The notes under the pieces: generated by a model | Database searches by the model: none | The model's input: the letters and a program-made list of their open reading frames with translations, nothing else | What the model was told of the DNA's origin: nothing | Position numbers and translations under genes: made by a program | In this document: piece after piece, positions 50,935 through 63,067 of the stretch | Layout: every line of letters begins with the position of its first letter | How positions within the stretch are numbered: the first letter of the stretch is position 1 | NCBI GenBank assembly: GCA_963575745.1 | Contig: CAUYUJ010022559.1 | Location: 595,105 to 659,104, forward strand | Direction of reading: 5' to 3' | Source: Prorocentrum cordatum | Taxonomy: Eukaryota > Sar > Dinophyceae > Prorocentrales > Prorocentraceae | Length of the DNA stretch: 64,000 nt

Positions 50935-51810
50935 TCTCAGCTCGCGTGCCACTCAACGTCTATACCCAGAGCTCTCGATGCCCGCCCTCTTCGAGTTCGA
51001 TCTTACCCCCTTTGCATATCTTCATTGACTGCCACGCGTAGTTGGCGCAGCCTTGTACATACGGGAAGGGAGGGAGGAGGGAAGGGACAAGAGGGAAAGA
51101 GAAGGATGGAGCACGAGAGAAATTAGCAGGAGGGGGATAAGGAGTAGGGCAACAAGCGGCATAACCACCCTGCTGGGTGCGGCGGACGGAACCTAATTGG
51201 TGGTTCGGGCGGGCGGGCCCTGATGGCCGGGTCGAGCGCGCGGGTCGCTGAAGCGTCAGTTTTGCATGTATCGCGTGGACACCTGAAGCAGTAGCGCGAT
51301 TTCCAAATAAATTGTGAGGAGGTCCAGAGCGAGACCTTGATTCCTGAGTGTCGTCGGTCCGGGGTTTCAGCAAATTGCGAGAAGTACCACGCGAGAGCGA
51401 AATTCATGCAAACATCGTAAGGAACTCCTGCGCGAGAGTGCGATTTTGAAAAAACTGTGAGGATGTATCAGGCGGGAGCCTGCGTCGTTGTAAACCAGAG
51501 GCCAGCAATACAATCTGAGACTCACGGATGTACCACGCGAGGGCGAGATGTTTGCATAAAGTGTAAGGGATTCCAGCGAGAGCGCGCGAGTATGAATAAA
51601 TTGTGAGGAAGCACCAGGCGGGAGCCTATGTTGTTGTAAACCGGAGACCAGCAACACCATCTGAGGCTCCCGACCTTCCCCTGTCACAAACAGGGCGCAC
51701 ACCCCGGGAGGGGCACTTCAAGTGAAAGACCACACTGGCTATCAGAATGGGGTGATCAACAAGAATTTTGCTTTTGAAACGAGAATTCAACCGTCGTTTA
51801 AATTTGGTTC
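50935..51810 (+). repeat. Diverged tandem unit A
   Basis: It begins GCTCGCGTGCCACTCAACGT, then CCAGAGCTCTCGATGCCCGC, GGATGGAGCACGAGAGA, GGCCCTGATGGCCGGGTCGA, GCGTCAGTTTTG and ends in several GTGAGGA..CAGGCGGGAGCC units. Unit B (51,815-52,580) repeats this order. Confidence 0.75.
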
Positions 51811-51814
51811 GCTC

Positions 51815-52580
51815 TAAGCAGCTCGCGTGCCTTTCAATACGTATATCCGAGACCCTCGATACCCCGACTTCGATCGTACCCTCCCTGGGGATATGCCTCC
51901 CTTGCCGGCCACGTGCGGTTGGCGCAGCCCCTGACAGAGGGGAGTGGGGGGGGGCAGAGAGAGAGAGGGACCGGAGGGATGGAGCAGCATGGAGCACGAG
52001 AGAGATCAGCGATGGGGGCTGCGATCCGGAAGCAAAGCGGCAGTACCGCGCGGGCGGCCTCTGGCGGTCGGGCCCTGTCGGGCGGGGCGGGCGGGCGGGC
52101 CCCGACGGCCGGGTCGAGCGCGCGGGTCGCGGAAGGGAGGGGGGGGGCTTCCGAGCGGGGAGACCAAGCGGCAGAGGCGTGCGGGCGGGACGGGCGGGCG
52201 GACCCTAACGGGCGGGTCGGGCGTGCGGGCCGAAGCGGTGGGGTCGTGCGGACGGGTCGGTGGAGCGTCAGTTTTGTGAGGGAGTCCATGGCGAGAATGT
52301 GACCCACGAGTGCGAGTGTTATATGCGCGGCGTTTCAATAAACTGCTCGGAAAGACCACGCGAGGGCGCGATCCGTGAGAAAGTGTAAGCCATTCCTGCG
52401 CGAGGGCGCGATTTTGAATACATTGGCAGGAGGTGTCAGGGCGGGAACCGTTGTTGTTGTAGTTCGGGGGACGAGGAGGCCAATCTGAAGGACAAGAACT
52501 TGTTTTGTAACAAAAAGCACGCTGCGAGCACCAGAAAAAAAAACACTTGAAGCGAAAACCATCAGGTGCACCAGATGAAT
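51815..52580 (+). repeat. Diverged tandem unit B
   Basis: It begins GCTCGCGTGCCTTTCAATAC, CCGAGACCCTCGATACCCCG, GGAGCACGAGAGAGATCAGC, GGCCCCGACGGCCGGGTCGA, GCGTCAGTTTTG, then GTGAGAAAGTG and CAGGGCGGGAACC units. It is collinear with unit A. Confidence 0.75.
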
Positions 52581-52589
52581 GAAATCAGC

Positions 52590-53245
52590 ACCACCATCTG
52601 TTATTGAGAATTCCGTATGTGAGGAAGCGTGGGCCCCAAACAGTGGATCTCTAGCAATTTACGTTGCGCAATATACGTGGTGCAGTTCACTTGGTGCAAC
52701 CAGTGTGGTGCAACGTATGTTTTCGAATATATGTAGTGGACTGTACGCTGTGCAATACATGTTGCGCGCTTCATGTGATGCAAGCCATGCGGTCCAATAT
52801 ATGTTGTACAAACTTTATGGTGCACTCTTAGTGTGCTAGCTATGTGGGGCACTCCTAGTGGTGCATTCCATGTGGTACAACCTACATGGTGCAATATATG
52901 CTGTGCACCCTATGTGGTGCAATCTTCGCTGCGCGGTCATCTGATGCAGTCTAAGGTGGCTATGTTGTAGAAATTATGTGGTGCAGTTTATGTTGTGCAC
53001 GCGAGTACATCTATGTTGTAGAAACTGTGTGGTGCAGTCTAAGTGACCGATGTGGTGCAATATATGTTGTGCGCTGTATGTGGAACAAGATATGTGTTAC
53101 AGCTTTTGCGGTGTAGTAGATGATGTACGCTCTATTTGGTACAATCTACGTTGAGCAATCCACGTGGTGCAATCCATGCGCTGCTATCTATTTTCTGTTG
53201 TCTGCGTGGTGCAATGTATGTGGTGCAATTGACTACCCTGCACCG
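52590..53245 (+). repeat. TGGTGCAATCTATGTTGTGCAA degenerate array
   Basis: About 25-30 diverged units of 20-24 bp (TGTGGTGCAATATATGTTG and variants). A short second array lies at 54,838-54,905. Both arrays are followed by CATCCCACCCACCCACCCGC AACTTGGTT (53,277 and 54,947). Confidence 0.85.
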
Positions 53246-53339
53246 CGCTTGACCACTCCACTGCTCGCGCAAACATCCCACCCACCCACCCGCAACTTGG
53301 TTCGCAAAATCTCTTAAGACCGTGACGGTGGGTACCAAA

Positions 53340-53863
53340 TGGCACTTGCCAACGACAGCGACGCCGACGACGACAGCGAAAACGACGACGACGACGCCGC
53401 CGACAACGACTACGACGACACCGACAACGTCTCCAACGACTTTGACGACGCCGACAACGACGACGACGACGACGACGACGACACCGACGACGACGACGCC
53501 GACGCCGACGACGACGATGACAACGACGACGACGATGACGCCGACGACGACGAAAACGACGACGCCGACGACGACGACGACGTCAACGACGCCGACGACG
53601 ACGACGACGACGACGGCGGCGACGACGACGACGACGCCGACAACGACGACGAAGACGACGACGACGCCGACGCCGACGACGACGACGAAGACGACGACGA
53701 CGTCGCCAACGAAGGCGACGACGAGGGAGGAGGGAGGACGACGACGGCGACAACGACGACAACGACGACAACGACGAGGGAGGAGGGAGGACGGCGACGA
53801 CGCGAACGACGAAAAGGAGGAAGGACGGCGACGCCGACGACGGCAACGACGAGGGAGGAGGGA

Positions 53864-53901
<38 letters not shown>

Positions 53902-54130
53902 CGACGAAATAGGAGGGACGACGACGAGACGCTGACGACGGACGACGACGACGACGAGGGAGGAGGAGGAAGGACGACCACGGCGAACAACGACGACGGA
54001 AACGACCACGACGCCAAAGAGGACGACGACGATGAACACGAGGAAAGACAGAGGACGACGTAGGCGACGACGACGACGACAACGACGCGGGAGGAGGCAG
54101 GACGGCGACGACGACGACGACGCAAGAGCG
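53340..54130 (+). repeat. GAC trinucleotide satellite
   Basis: Nearly 800 bp of GAC/GACGAC with GCC, AAC and GAG interruptions. Frames give poly-Asp, poly-Thr or poly-Arg; there is no sign of coding. Confidence 0.92.
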
Positions 54131-54640
54131 CGCGCGCACGCTTTTGTTGAAAATCCGTGTTGCGAAACCTTGGGTTTTTGTAGGTTTTTTGGACGCGCGA
54201 TTTCGAAATCCTTCCGAAACCGATGGGTTTTGAAGGATTTCGGCGTACGCGCGCGACCAAGCGCGCGTCTGCACTTCCTCTCATTTTTTTGCACAGGATT
54301 CTCGCGACGGCACACGCGCAAGGGCGTTCGACAGATTTCGACATGCGCGCTCGTGAAGCCCGTTTGGTAGCATTTTGTGAAAATCTTGAAAAAAAAACTA
54401 TGGTTTTCTTAAGATTTCGCAAGAGCTCGCGCGGAAGTGTTTTTAGCAAACCAGTGTTGCGAAATCATGTGTTTTTGTAGGTTGTTTGGAAACTCGATTG
54501 CGAAATCCTTCGGGGCACCGAAGGTTTTTGAAGGATTTCGGCATGCGCGCTCGACGACGCGCGCGTGTGCACTTCGTTTCATTTTTCGCAAGGGATTCGT
54601 GAACAAGTGCTATGTTAGAACAAAAAATGCCACCGCATAG
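54130..54640 (+). repeat. Tandem ~300-bp repeat rich in GCGCGCG and GATTTCG
   Basis: Two units share TGTTGCGAAA(C/T)C, GTTTTTGTAGG, GCGAAATCCTTC, TTTTGAAGGATTTCGGC and CATGCGCGCTCG. Relatives occur at 55,245-55,450 and 55,745-55,960. Confidence 0.8.
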
Positions 54641-55527
54641 TGTTTTTTTACAAGGGAACCTCAGGGGGGGGAAACCGGCCTGCCTGGGATGGTATGATTT
54701 TTTATTTAGGATGGACGAGTGTGCAGAATATTTATATATATATATATATGTGTGAAATTATATTATCCCATGGGGAACCGTTAAGTCGGGGGGGGGTAGA
54801 GTCTATTCTCTTTTTAGAAAGGAGAATATATGCGGTGTAATCGTTGTGATGCAATCTACGCGGTGCAGTCTTACACGCGCTGCAATCTATGTTGTGCAAA
54901 TCATGGTTGCTCACGATGAGTATGTCAGCTTCATTTCTCGCGCAATCATCCCACCCACCCACCCGCAACTTGGTTTGAAGAACCCATGCGGCGGCGATTG
55001 CGATGACTGCTTGGCGCGGGCCGGTGCATCGCTGTCGCTGCGCTAGCGCGCCAGGCTAGAGTGCAGAGAGGCCAGCTATATTGGCGCGATCTACGCGGCC
55101 GCGGTGGCGCTGCCCGTCGGTAACTGCAGACGCTGATGATAGTAGCGAGGCTGGTGACCATGATGACGATGACGACGGCAAGGCCAATGACCGCGCCGAT
55201 GCTGCTGATCGCGCTTGTGACGATGATGCTGTCCACGTGTCGGTGATGAAGGTTTTGGAAGGATTTCGAAACGCGCGCGCGTCCGACAGGCGCGAGTGGC
55301 CCGCATGGCAGTATTGATTGGGATCGTGTTTCCCCCAGCACGCGCGAGGGAGGAGTTCGAATGATTTCGACATGCGCGCGCGAGGGGCCCCTTCGGTCGC
55401 ATTAGGTGCAAATTTTGGAAGCACACTGTTCCTTCAGAATTCGCAAGAGCGCGCGCAAACCTATTTATTATCCAGTTGAAAATTCACTCGGCAAGTCAAT
55501 ATGCTGATACATGAAACGTATGTACAT

Positions 55528-55625
55528 GTATATATATATATGTGTGTATGTGTGTGCGTGTGCGTGTGCGCGTGCGTGTGTGTGTGTGTTTGTGTGTGTG
55601 TGCGTGTGTGTGTGTGTGTGTGCGT

Positions 55626-55724
<99 letters not shown>

Positions 55725-55735
55725 TGAGCGTGTTT
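55528..55735 (+). repeat. TG dinucleotide / TGCG microsatellite
   Basis: (TG)n with GCG interruptions, then about 14 TGCG units. Confidence 0.95.
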
Positions 55736-56603
55736 GTCTGTTTTGTTTTGTGTGTTCGGGACTCCCGATTTTGAAACCCTCGCGGATCTTGATGGTGTTG
55801 TGTGCACTTCGCCATTTTGTTTTGCAAGGGGGTTTTGCACACGGGTGGGTTCTAACAAACGACCGCGCGCATAGTATTTTTTGACGACTGTGATAGGGGG
55901 GAGCCGGGCTCGGCTGGGATGATATGAGATCATAGTAACAATGAACGATGGAGCAGAATCGCACGTAATTTTGTTTCCCCCAGCGGGGAGGGGGGATAAA
56001 CTTCGGGCGGGTGGTAGATCTACGGGGGCGACGAGTCGGCGACGGGGCGGCGAGACAACAGGACCGCCAGACCGCCACGCTGGCCCAGACGACGGGCGGC
56101 GACGAGGCGGCCACGAGGCGGCGACGCCGATAACATAACCGCCAAACTGCCATTCTGGCTCAGACGACGGGCGGCGACGGGGCGGCGACGGCGACAACGT
56201 AGCCGCCAGACCGCCACACCGGCCCAGTTCCTTAAAACAGAAGCAAGAATCCTTCAGTGCAAGCTTCCGGAGGTGATACGACCTAGCCATAGGATCGACC
56301 TAACATCTCAGAGTTTGGGCCTCCAGCCCACCCAGTTGCTTACCTAGGCTTCTGAGCCGAAGCTATTCAGCCCACCGCCCACCGTGCAGAGCAAGGGGGA
56401 GAAAGACGAAAGGCGAGGAGAGCAGAAGGACAGGCCGGGGGAGCAAGGAAGCAGCAAAGGGGGGGCTAATGAGCGCTTCGAGGGCGTCAGAGGAGGAGGA
56501 GAAGGAATAGGAGGAGGAGGAGGAGGAATGGGAGATGAGGAGAAGGAGGAGGAGGAGGAATAGGTGCAGGAGGAGGAGGAGGAGGAGTATGGGAAGATAT
56601 GAT

Positions 56604-56708
56604 GGAGGTCCGCGCGGATTACTTTGATTGGCGCTGGGCCCCCCTGGCAGCGCCTCCAGCGCCGATCCAAGAAAACCGTGCGGACCTCAGGGAAATTATG
56701 TTTACGCC
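56604..56708. repeat. Family-1 inverted-repeat element, copy 10 (short form)
   Basis: GGAGGTCCGCGCGGATTACT, GGCGCTGGGCCCCCCTGGCA, then GATCCAAGAAAACCGTGCGG, ACCTCAGGGAAATTATGTTT. The internal spacer is shortened. Confidence 0.8.
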
Positions 56709-57534
56709 CCTTCTGGGTCCATCTGAAGATGGAGGGAGGAAGAGGACGAGGATGGAGGAAGGAGGATAGAGGAGGCCGCCTCGTCTTCCTCCTCGCCGAC
56801 GTAGAGTCAGCGACCCCCTCTTTGACGAAGTGGCCACAGCTAGGCCTAACAGCTATCATGCTCTAGCCGAGGCTGTATAGCACCGAACGGCTCGACACCT
56901 CGATCGATTGATGATCGATCCTCGCAGACGGGACGTTCTGACACTGTGTGTCGGTTGTATGCATATCGCGCCGCTGCGCGCCCAGAGATCTGGACAGGGT
57001 CCAGGGTCTTCGGGGCTGGAGGATCGACGTCTTTGAATGCTCTCGGCTCTCTTGGGGCTTCTGGAGACGCCACGGTTGGATCCGCCTCCAGAGTTTGGGT
57101 CGAGATGCACACCAGGACGGGTCTGGAAGGGGGACTTGTTTGACCCCCTCGCCTCGTTGGAATATCGCGGTCGAAGGTTTCTGATCGTTTGCGCCCTCCT
57201 GTTGCCCCTGCCTGCGCCCCAGGGCCGTAGCAACAGCAAGTCGGATGAGAAGCTGGTGTCGTGGAGGGATTCTGAATCTCTGGGGACCCCGTCGTGGAAG
57301 AAGTTCGGAATCGGAGCATTTACATTACCAGTGGCGGGCTGGTGTTCAATCCCAGGATTTCTTCAGGGTCGGGGACGACATCGGGGTGGTGTGGTGTATA
57401 CTTTTTCCCCGCTTTCCCGGGGAAGCAACGAAAAACGTATACACCAGGATCCCGCATACACCAGGGTCCGCTGTCCTGTGCGAGTTTCAGTGCGGGGCCG
57501 GAAAGAGCGTCGGTGCATACACTTCGGCTCCGTA

Positions 57535-57738
57535 GAGGTCCCGGCGTCAGCGGCATGGCAGGGGCCTCGGCATCCAGGCTCCGAGACTGCGTGGAGGGGC
57601 CCGGAGCCTCGCCCCTCGGCGCGCCTCGCTCTCGGCGGAGCCCGTCGGCGCTGGTCGGCGGAGCCTCGGCAGAGGGCGGCGGAGGCAGGAGCGAGGCGCC
57701 CGCAGCTCCAGGCGTCGGGGCTCCCCCCGTGCCCTCCC
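57535..57738 (+). other. Weak exon candidate ending at a family-4 element
   Basis: One GC3-rich frame reads Ala/Gly/Ser/Pro-rich sequence (GVGAPPVPSR at the end) up to the element that starts with GT at 57,739. There is no family signal. A competing frame is equally open. Confidence 0.25.
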
Positions 57739-57905
57739 GTCGGGCGTGTCCCTCTGCAGGAGGCGCCTCCAAGAGCAGGAGCAGCAGTAGTCTGGTGGCG
57801 ATGTTTCGTGCTCTTTTGACTGACTGTGTGTGTGTGTGTGTTGGTTCTGTTTTGGATCTGCTTCGTTTCTCTTGCAGGACCCACCTGCAGGAGGACATGC
57901 CCGGC
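57739..57905. repeat. Family-4 inverted-repeat element, copy 2
   Basis: Left GTCGGGCGTGTCCCTCTGCA GGAGG; right CCACCTGCAGGAGGACATGC CCGGC. The interior holds a short TG run. Confidence 0.8.
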
Positions 57906-59404
57906 CTAACCGTGCCTTCCGCCTCCACCTTCATACCTTCCGACCTCCGCGGTAGGCGCGGAAGGCGATGCGTGGAAATTGTTGGAAGCCTCAGGAGATC
58001 CGATGAAACTGAGCGTGTCACGAAGCGCAGGAGTGTTGAAGGTCAGCACGGAAGGTCTGGAAGAATGAGGGCGAGGCTAGCTGGCCAAAAAGATGTTCCA
58101 GAACTCGATATAATTGTTTTTAACCCGTGGCACCACAGGGGTTTCGATCACTTCCCTGGGGACAGTTTTGCGTACTGGATCCATGTTTTGATGGCTTCAG
58201 TTCCCAATTATGAGCCCGTCCAGAATCTAACAAAAACGGCAGGGATTCAAATTTATATCCTCTCGGGTCTAGGCTTCTTTCGGGGCTCCCAGACATCCGA
58301 CGTCATGATTGTTTAGCACTGCGGATCCACGGACGTGTCGACTTATTTTCTGGGACCAGCTTTTCATCCTGAGTCGTTTTTGACGGTTGCTGAAAATTGT
58401 CAACGAACATTTCCCGTCGTTCTCGAAGACGCCTACGGCGAACCACCCACGCCCCCTGCCTTTTGGAAACGCCCGATGCGGCGGGCCAAAGTCTGGCCAA
58501 GCTATTGGACTATGTGCCCCCCATCTCGAAGGCCATCTTGGCAGTTTTGGAAGCTATCGTGGGCCGTTTTGGAGGCACCTGGAGCAGACAAATCCTTGCC
58601 GGCCAAGTTTTTTGCAAGGCCAGCGGGATCCGCGGAGGCTCTTTTTGGGAACGTGACAAAAACCCATACATTCAAGAGTTAGGCACGCCAGGCACCCTTT
58701 AAATAAATGAACAGGAGGCGTGTTCAATGTCTGTTCATGGGAGCCTTGGGCGGCGACATCGACATCAGCTTCTCCTGCATCAGAACCGCATTTGAACCGC
58801 AGTTGGTTCTTAATCCTGCTCCTCCTCGCCCTTCCGCTTCCTCATCCCCCTCGTTCTTCTCGTTGCCCTTGTGCAGGGACGAATCTGGTTCAAATCCGTC
58901 CCCAAATGTAATCAAAATCCGATTCAGTCAGGACTGGATCGGACAGCGCTGGGCTACACGCAAGTTCCCATGGAACGGACACGAAAGGCGGGAATCTGCG
59001 GATGTTCTGCGACGGGAGGAGGTCGAGGTCGTGTGAAACCTCGCCGCCGAGTGGTTCCCGAAGACTTCTAGATACCATTTCTTGGCGACGGCCCAGGCCT
59101 CAAGCCTGTGCGACTTCTGCGGTGGACAAGGACTACAGTCAACCCGCAACATGAGGATGGACAGCCTTCCGAAGGGTACCCTTGCATCCTTGCCCCATCG
59201 GCCCATTCTTGACCACTTTCGCTGGCCGCGCCCCACTCCAAAAGCCTGGAAATGCCCCTCCAAGGCCCTTGCATCCTTACTGAGCGTCCTTATAAGGGTT
59301 GTCGGTATACCAGCTCCAACTCCGATGGAGACAATCAAATGTTCAGGGACTTGACTCGTCACTCTTCGGTTGGACTGGACAGAGAGGGGCCTTGCGGCCT
59401 GTGG

Positions 59405-59409
59405 TCGGG

Positions 59410-59474
<65 letters not shown>

Positions 59475-59575
59475 TCGCGTCGTCGTCGTCGTTCGCGTCG
59501 TCATTATCGTCGTCGATCGTCGTCGTCGTCGATCGTCGTCGTCGGCGTGCTCGTCGTCGTCGTGCGAAGCCCCGC
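59405..59575 (+). repeat. TCG trinucleotide microsatellite
   Basis: About 20 pure TCG units followed by interrupted TCG/ATCGTC units. Confidence 0.95.
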
Positions 59576-60409
59576 CGCCGAGAGGTTCCTCGCGGCGGTC
59601 TGCAGCACTGGCCTCGTGCCCTCCTGGCGGTGAGAGGGCCCCGCCGAGCATCTGTCCTCCTCCTCTCCTCTCGTCCTGTTCTCCTCAACTTCTCAATATC
59701 TCCTCCTTCCTCTTCTTCTCTGCGTCTCCTCCCTCCCCCCCATCTCTTAAGTTTCCTCTTCTCTTTCTCGCCTCCTCTCTCAACCTCTCCTTATCCTCGT
59801 CCTCCTCCTCCTTCCCCTCCTCTCTCCCCGCCTCCTCTTCCCTTCTCCTCTCCTCCTCTCCTCCTCCTCTCTCCCCTCATCCTCTTCCCTCCTCCTATCC
59901 TCTGCTCTCCTCTGTTTCCTCTTCGTCTCCTCTTCTCCTCCAGTCATCCCTATTCCTCCGTCCCCCCTCCATTACTCTTCTTCCTCCACCTCACTCCGCT
60001 CGCGGTGGAGCGGTCACGGTGGTGCTCGCGGGGTCAGCGGTGGTGGCGCTCGCAGTGGGGTGATCAAGGCCCTGAGAGGCATCTCACCACATGGGCAGTC
60101 CAACTGACCAGTCGCTTCTCCCTTCCTGCTCATCGTTTCCCTCTCCTCCCCTTCCCCCTGGCGTGCAGGAGGAAGAAGCCAGAGGGGGATCGTCGACTGG
60201 GCATGATGGTCAGGCAGGCAGTGCCAATGTGGGATCGTGCCCCCTGAGGGTCGGCTGGCGTCAGGCACAAGGGGCTGGTGAGAGAGGGGGGGCCTTCCAA
60301 GCAGGTGTGATGGGGCTTCGGAGCAGGCAGGTAGCTTCTGAGAAGCTACCCTGGCTTCCGAGACGACTTCTTCGAGGCTTTCCGGCTCGCCCGGGGCCGG
60401 ACGGAGTGG

Positions 60410-60590
60410 GAGGAGGAGGAGGAGGAAGAGAAGGCGGAGGAGGAGGAGGAGGAGGAGGAGGAGGAGGAGGAGGAGGAGGAGGAGGAGGAGGAGGAGGAGG
60501 GGGAGGGGGAGGAGGAGGAGGAGGAGGAGGAGGAGGAGGAGGAGGAGGAGGAGGAGGAGGAGGAGGAGGAGGAGGAGGAGGAGGAGGCTC
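60410..60590 (+). repeat. GAG trinucleotide microsatellite
   Basis: About 55 GAG units with one GGGGGAGGGGG interruption. Confidence 0.95.
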
Positions 60591-61752
60591 AGAAGGCCGC
60601 CCCCCCTCGCGCCTCACCTCTGCCTGCGCGTGCCGCGAGGTCGGGCTGGTCTCTCGACGTCTCTGTTGGGCGCCCCGGGGTGCCCAAGGGGTGCTGGGGC
60701 GCCCTGCGCGGCCCTCCTCCCTCGAGGAGGCGGCGACTCCCACACCCATCGGTGCACGGGGATCGGTCGGGGCGAACGAGAGGGAGGGGAGGGCGGGAGG
60801 AGGGGGAGGCCTCCAACACCGCCCCAAGACAGCCCCAAGCGGGCCCCCAGAGAGCCCTAGATGGCCCCAAGCCGGCCCACCCCTCTTCCGGGAGCCTGGT
60901 CCACCTGGAGGGGAGGAGGGGGGGTCTATCCGCGCCGGCCGGGGGGGGGATATTCTGCTCCAGCAATTCTGGTGGGAGAACATCCAAGGCCCGAAATCGG
61001 GCCAGGAGGACCCCAAGAAACCTCCAAGACGCTCCAAGAGGAAGTGGGAGGGGAGGGGTGCGTCATTTGCTGCGTGGGCAGCTGGTTTCGGCCTTTCCCC
61101 TGGCGCACTTCCCTGCTGGGCAGGTGCCGGGAGAACCAGCTGCATGCGGCCGATTCGCCAGGCCTCCCCTCCGCCATCCCTTGGGCCCGTCCACCCAGAG
61201 AGGGGGGAGCGGGAGGATTGCCGAAGATGCCGAGGATCGAGCTCCGAGGTTCGAGGGCCGATGTTTAGGAGGTTGTTTGCTGCAAATGTTGGCGATGCGG
61301 TGCGTCGCCGTCCGACCTGACCTGAGCGCCGCAGAAAAACGGGGCTGGCTGCGCGGAGATTTGGCGCGTAAGTCGCCCGCTTCAGGTCGCGCGTCAGCGC
61401 CCTCGTCTCCAATGTGGCATGCCGCGCTAGCGGCCCGCGCACGCCGCGGCGATGATGCCGAGGATCACGCTTCGAAGGTCGATGACGTGGAGGTGTTTGC
61501 AACATTCTGAGCCTGCAGGGGTTTTCCTGTCGCACTGCTGCATTCCCTCCGAGATCCTGGTCCAAACGCGCCCCTGGCGGGGTCCATGCGCAGTGGGGCA
61601 GGAGAAGGACTCGGGGATGGGAGGAGGATCGGGGATTGAGGCAGTTGTGTGTCGTTTTTTAGGGCGTTCTGGATTACTCGAGAGGGCCTCCTCAGGAGGA
61701 GGTTGCGACCCCCCGAGTTGTGACCCCCCTTGTCGCTACCACGATACGAACC

Positions 61753-61930
61753 TTTTGCTTAGCGTGTCGCGCCGCCCGTTCTGGCCCACCACGCCTCCGC
61801 GCGACACGCTACAGCGTCACCGCCCCGACCAGAATCCCGGCCTCACGCCCCGCGGACCAGAGCGACCCGCTGCCCGCTTGCAAGGCACAGCGGTGTCGCC
61901 TGGGCCGCCGCCGCGACGCTGAGCAAATGC
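61753..61930 (+). repeat. Dispersed repeat copy 2 (TTTTGCTTAGCGT family)
   Basis: Collinear with 9,133-9,325; it begins TTTTGCTTAGCGTGTCGC and ends GCGACGCTGAGCAAATG. Confidence 0.65.
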
Positions 61931-62286
61931 TCCCGATCGCAAGCGGCGCCCGCGGCCGTTGCGCTGACCTCCGTGGGACGACCCTCCAACGCCGACCTCC
62001 GTGCGACGCCGGCCTCCTCGCGTCGGCTTGCGCGCCTAGCCGCCGCCCCGATCCGCTCCGCTTCGCAGTGGATGGGGTCGGAGGGCTTAGCGCCGCATCG
62101 CGGATGCGAGCAGGCGATGCTGCCCGATGTGTTCGGGCGGCGCAGTGCAGGAATGAAAGCAGGACGTACACGTACATGAATCCACGTTGGTCTCGAGAGT
62201 ACGAATTGCGCGAACGTTCGAATCACGAGGCTCGTTCCGCGGACCCGGGGGCAGTGTTTATGTACGTGGTTGGCGCGTACGTCCTC

Positions 62287-62468
62287 TGTAAGCTCCCTAG
62301 AAATCAATCCATATCCACTGCCCTCTATCTGAGCCCTTCTGGGCCCAGGAGCTGTGTATACGCCCTCCTGGCCAAGCCAGGAGGGAATGGCGTAAGCACC
62401 GCTGCAGGGTTCAGCATAGGCCTGGCCAGGGAGCAGTGGATCTGCATAGATCGAGTCGCCTTACGTGT
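62287..62468. repeat. Family-2 inverted-repeat element, copy 2
   Basis: Left CCCTAGAAATCAATCCATAT CCACTGCCCT; right AGGGAGCAGTGGATCTGCAT AGATCGAGTCGCC. The interior CTGGCCAAGCCAGGAGGG and CACCGCTGCAGGGTTCAGCA match 18,675-18,829. Confidence 0.8.
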
Positions 62469-63067
62469 GGGGCACGACTTATATCCACGCCGCACGGCCC
62501 CGGGGCATCGCCCGCGCCGTCGACTGCATGATGTTGCTGATGCGTCGGCTGGTGTGGCGCGAAGCCCCCCGACCCCGCCCAAAAGACGCGGCAAAAGGGG
62601 GGGCTGATTGCACGGACAGTCGCGCGCAAGCTGCCCGCCGAAGGTCGCGCGTGAGCGCCATCGTATTCAGAGCGGCGTTCCGCGCTGGCGGCCGTGTACG
62701 CCGCGGCGTACTGCCGCTGTGTCATCAGACCCTGTTCGATTCGTCGCTCCCCTGCTCGGGCCCCAGCTACGAGGAGGAGGAGGACAAGGAGGAGGAGGAG
62801 GAGGAGGAGGAGGAGGAGGAGGAGGAGGCCTCTGGTGCCGCGCCACGCCGCCCCGCAGGCCTCCGCACCGCGCCCTCCCCCCCCCTCCCGAACCCAGACG
62901 CCCGCCGGTGTGATGTGTTCGGGGCGCGACGCCCAGGGGCGACCCCCGCCCGCTTCCTCGGGGGCGTTTTTTTTTTTTTCTTTCTTTTTTTCTCCTGGAC
63001 CACTTTCTGATGGCCCTGTGGCTCGGCAAGCTGCCCCAGAGGCCGAAATCGAGGAGCATCGTCGGGG

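Larger units (their letters stand above)
50446..57534. other. Satellite- and repeat-dominated region, no gene recognised
   Basis: It contains a GAG expansion (50,707-50,905), two diverged ~0.85-kb tandem units (50,935-52,580), a TGGTGCAAT array (52,590-53,240), a GAC satellite (53,340-54,130), GCGCGCG/TTTCGAAAT dispersed repeats (54,130-56,000), a TG microsatellite (55,530-55,735), GGCGACG-rich DNA (56,030-56,210), GAG runs (56,490-56,590) and a small family-1 element (56,604-56,708). I saw no supported exon. Confidence 0.6.

Noticed and set aside
53322-54274. Poly-Asp and poly-Thr 'proteins' across the GAC satellite
   Set aside because: Pure trinucleotide DNA is open in all frames; no coding signal flanks it.
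60091-61565. 409- and 434-codon Gly/Pro frames around the GAG tract at 60.4 kb
   Set aside because: Open because of the microsatellite; outside it the composition and codon positions look random.
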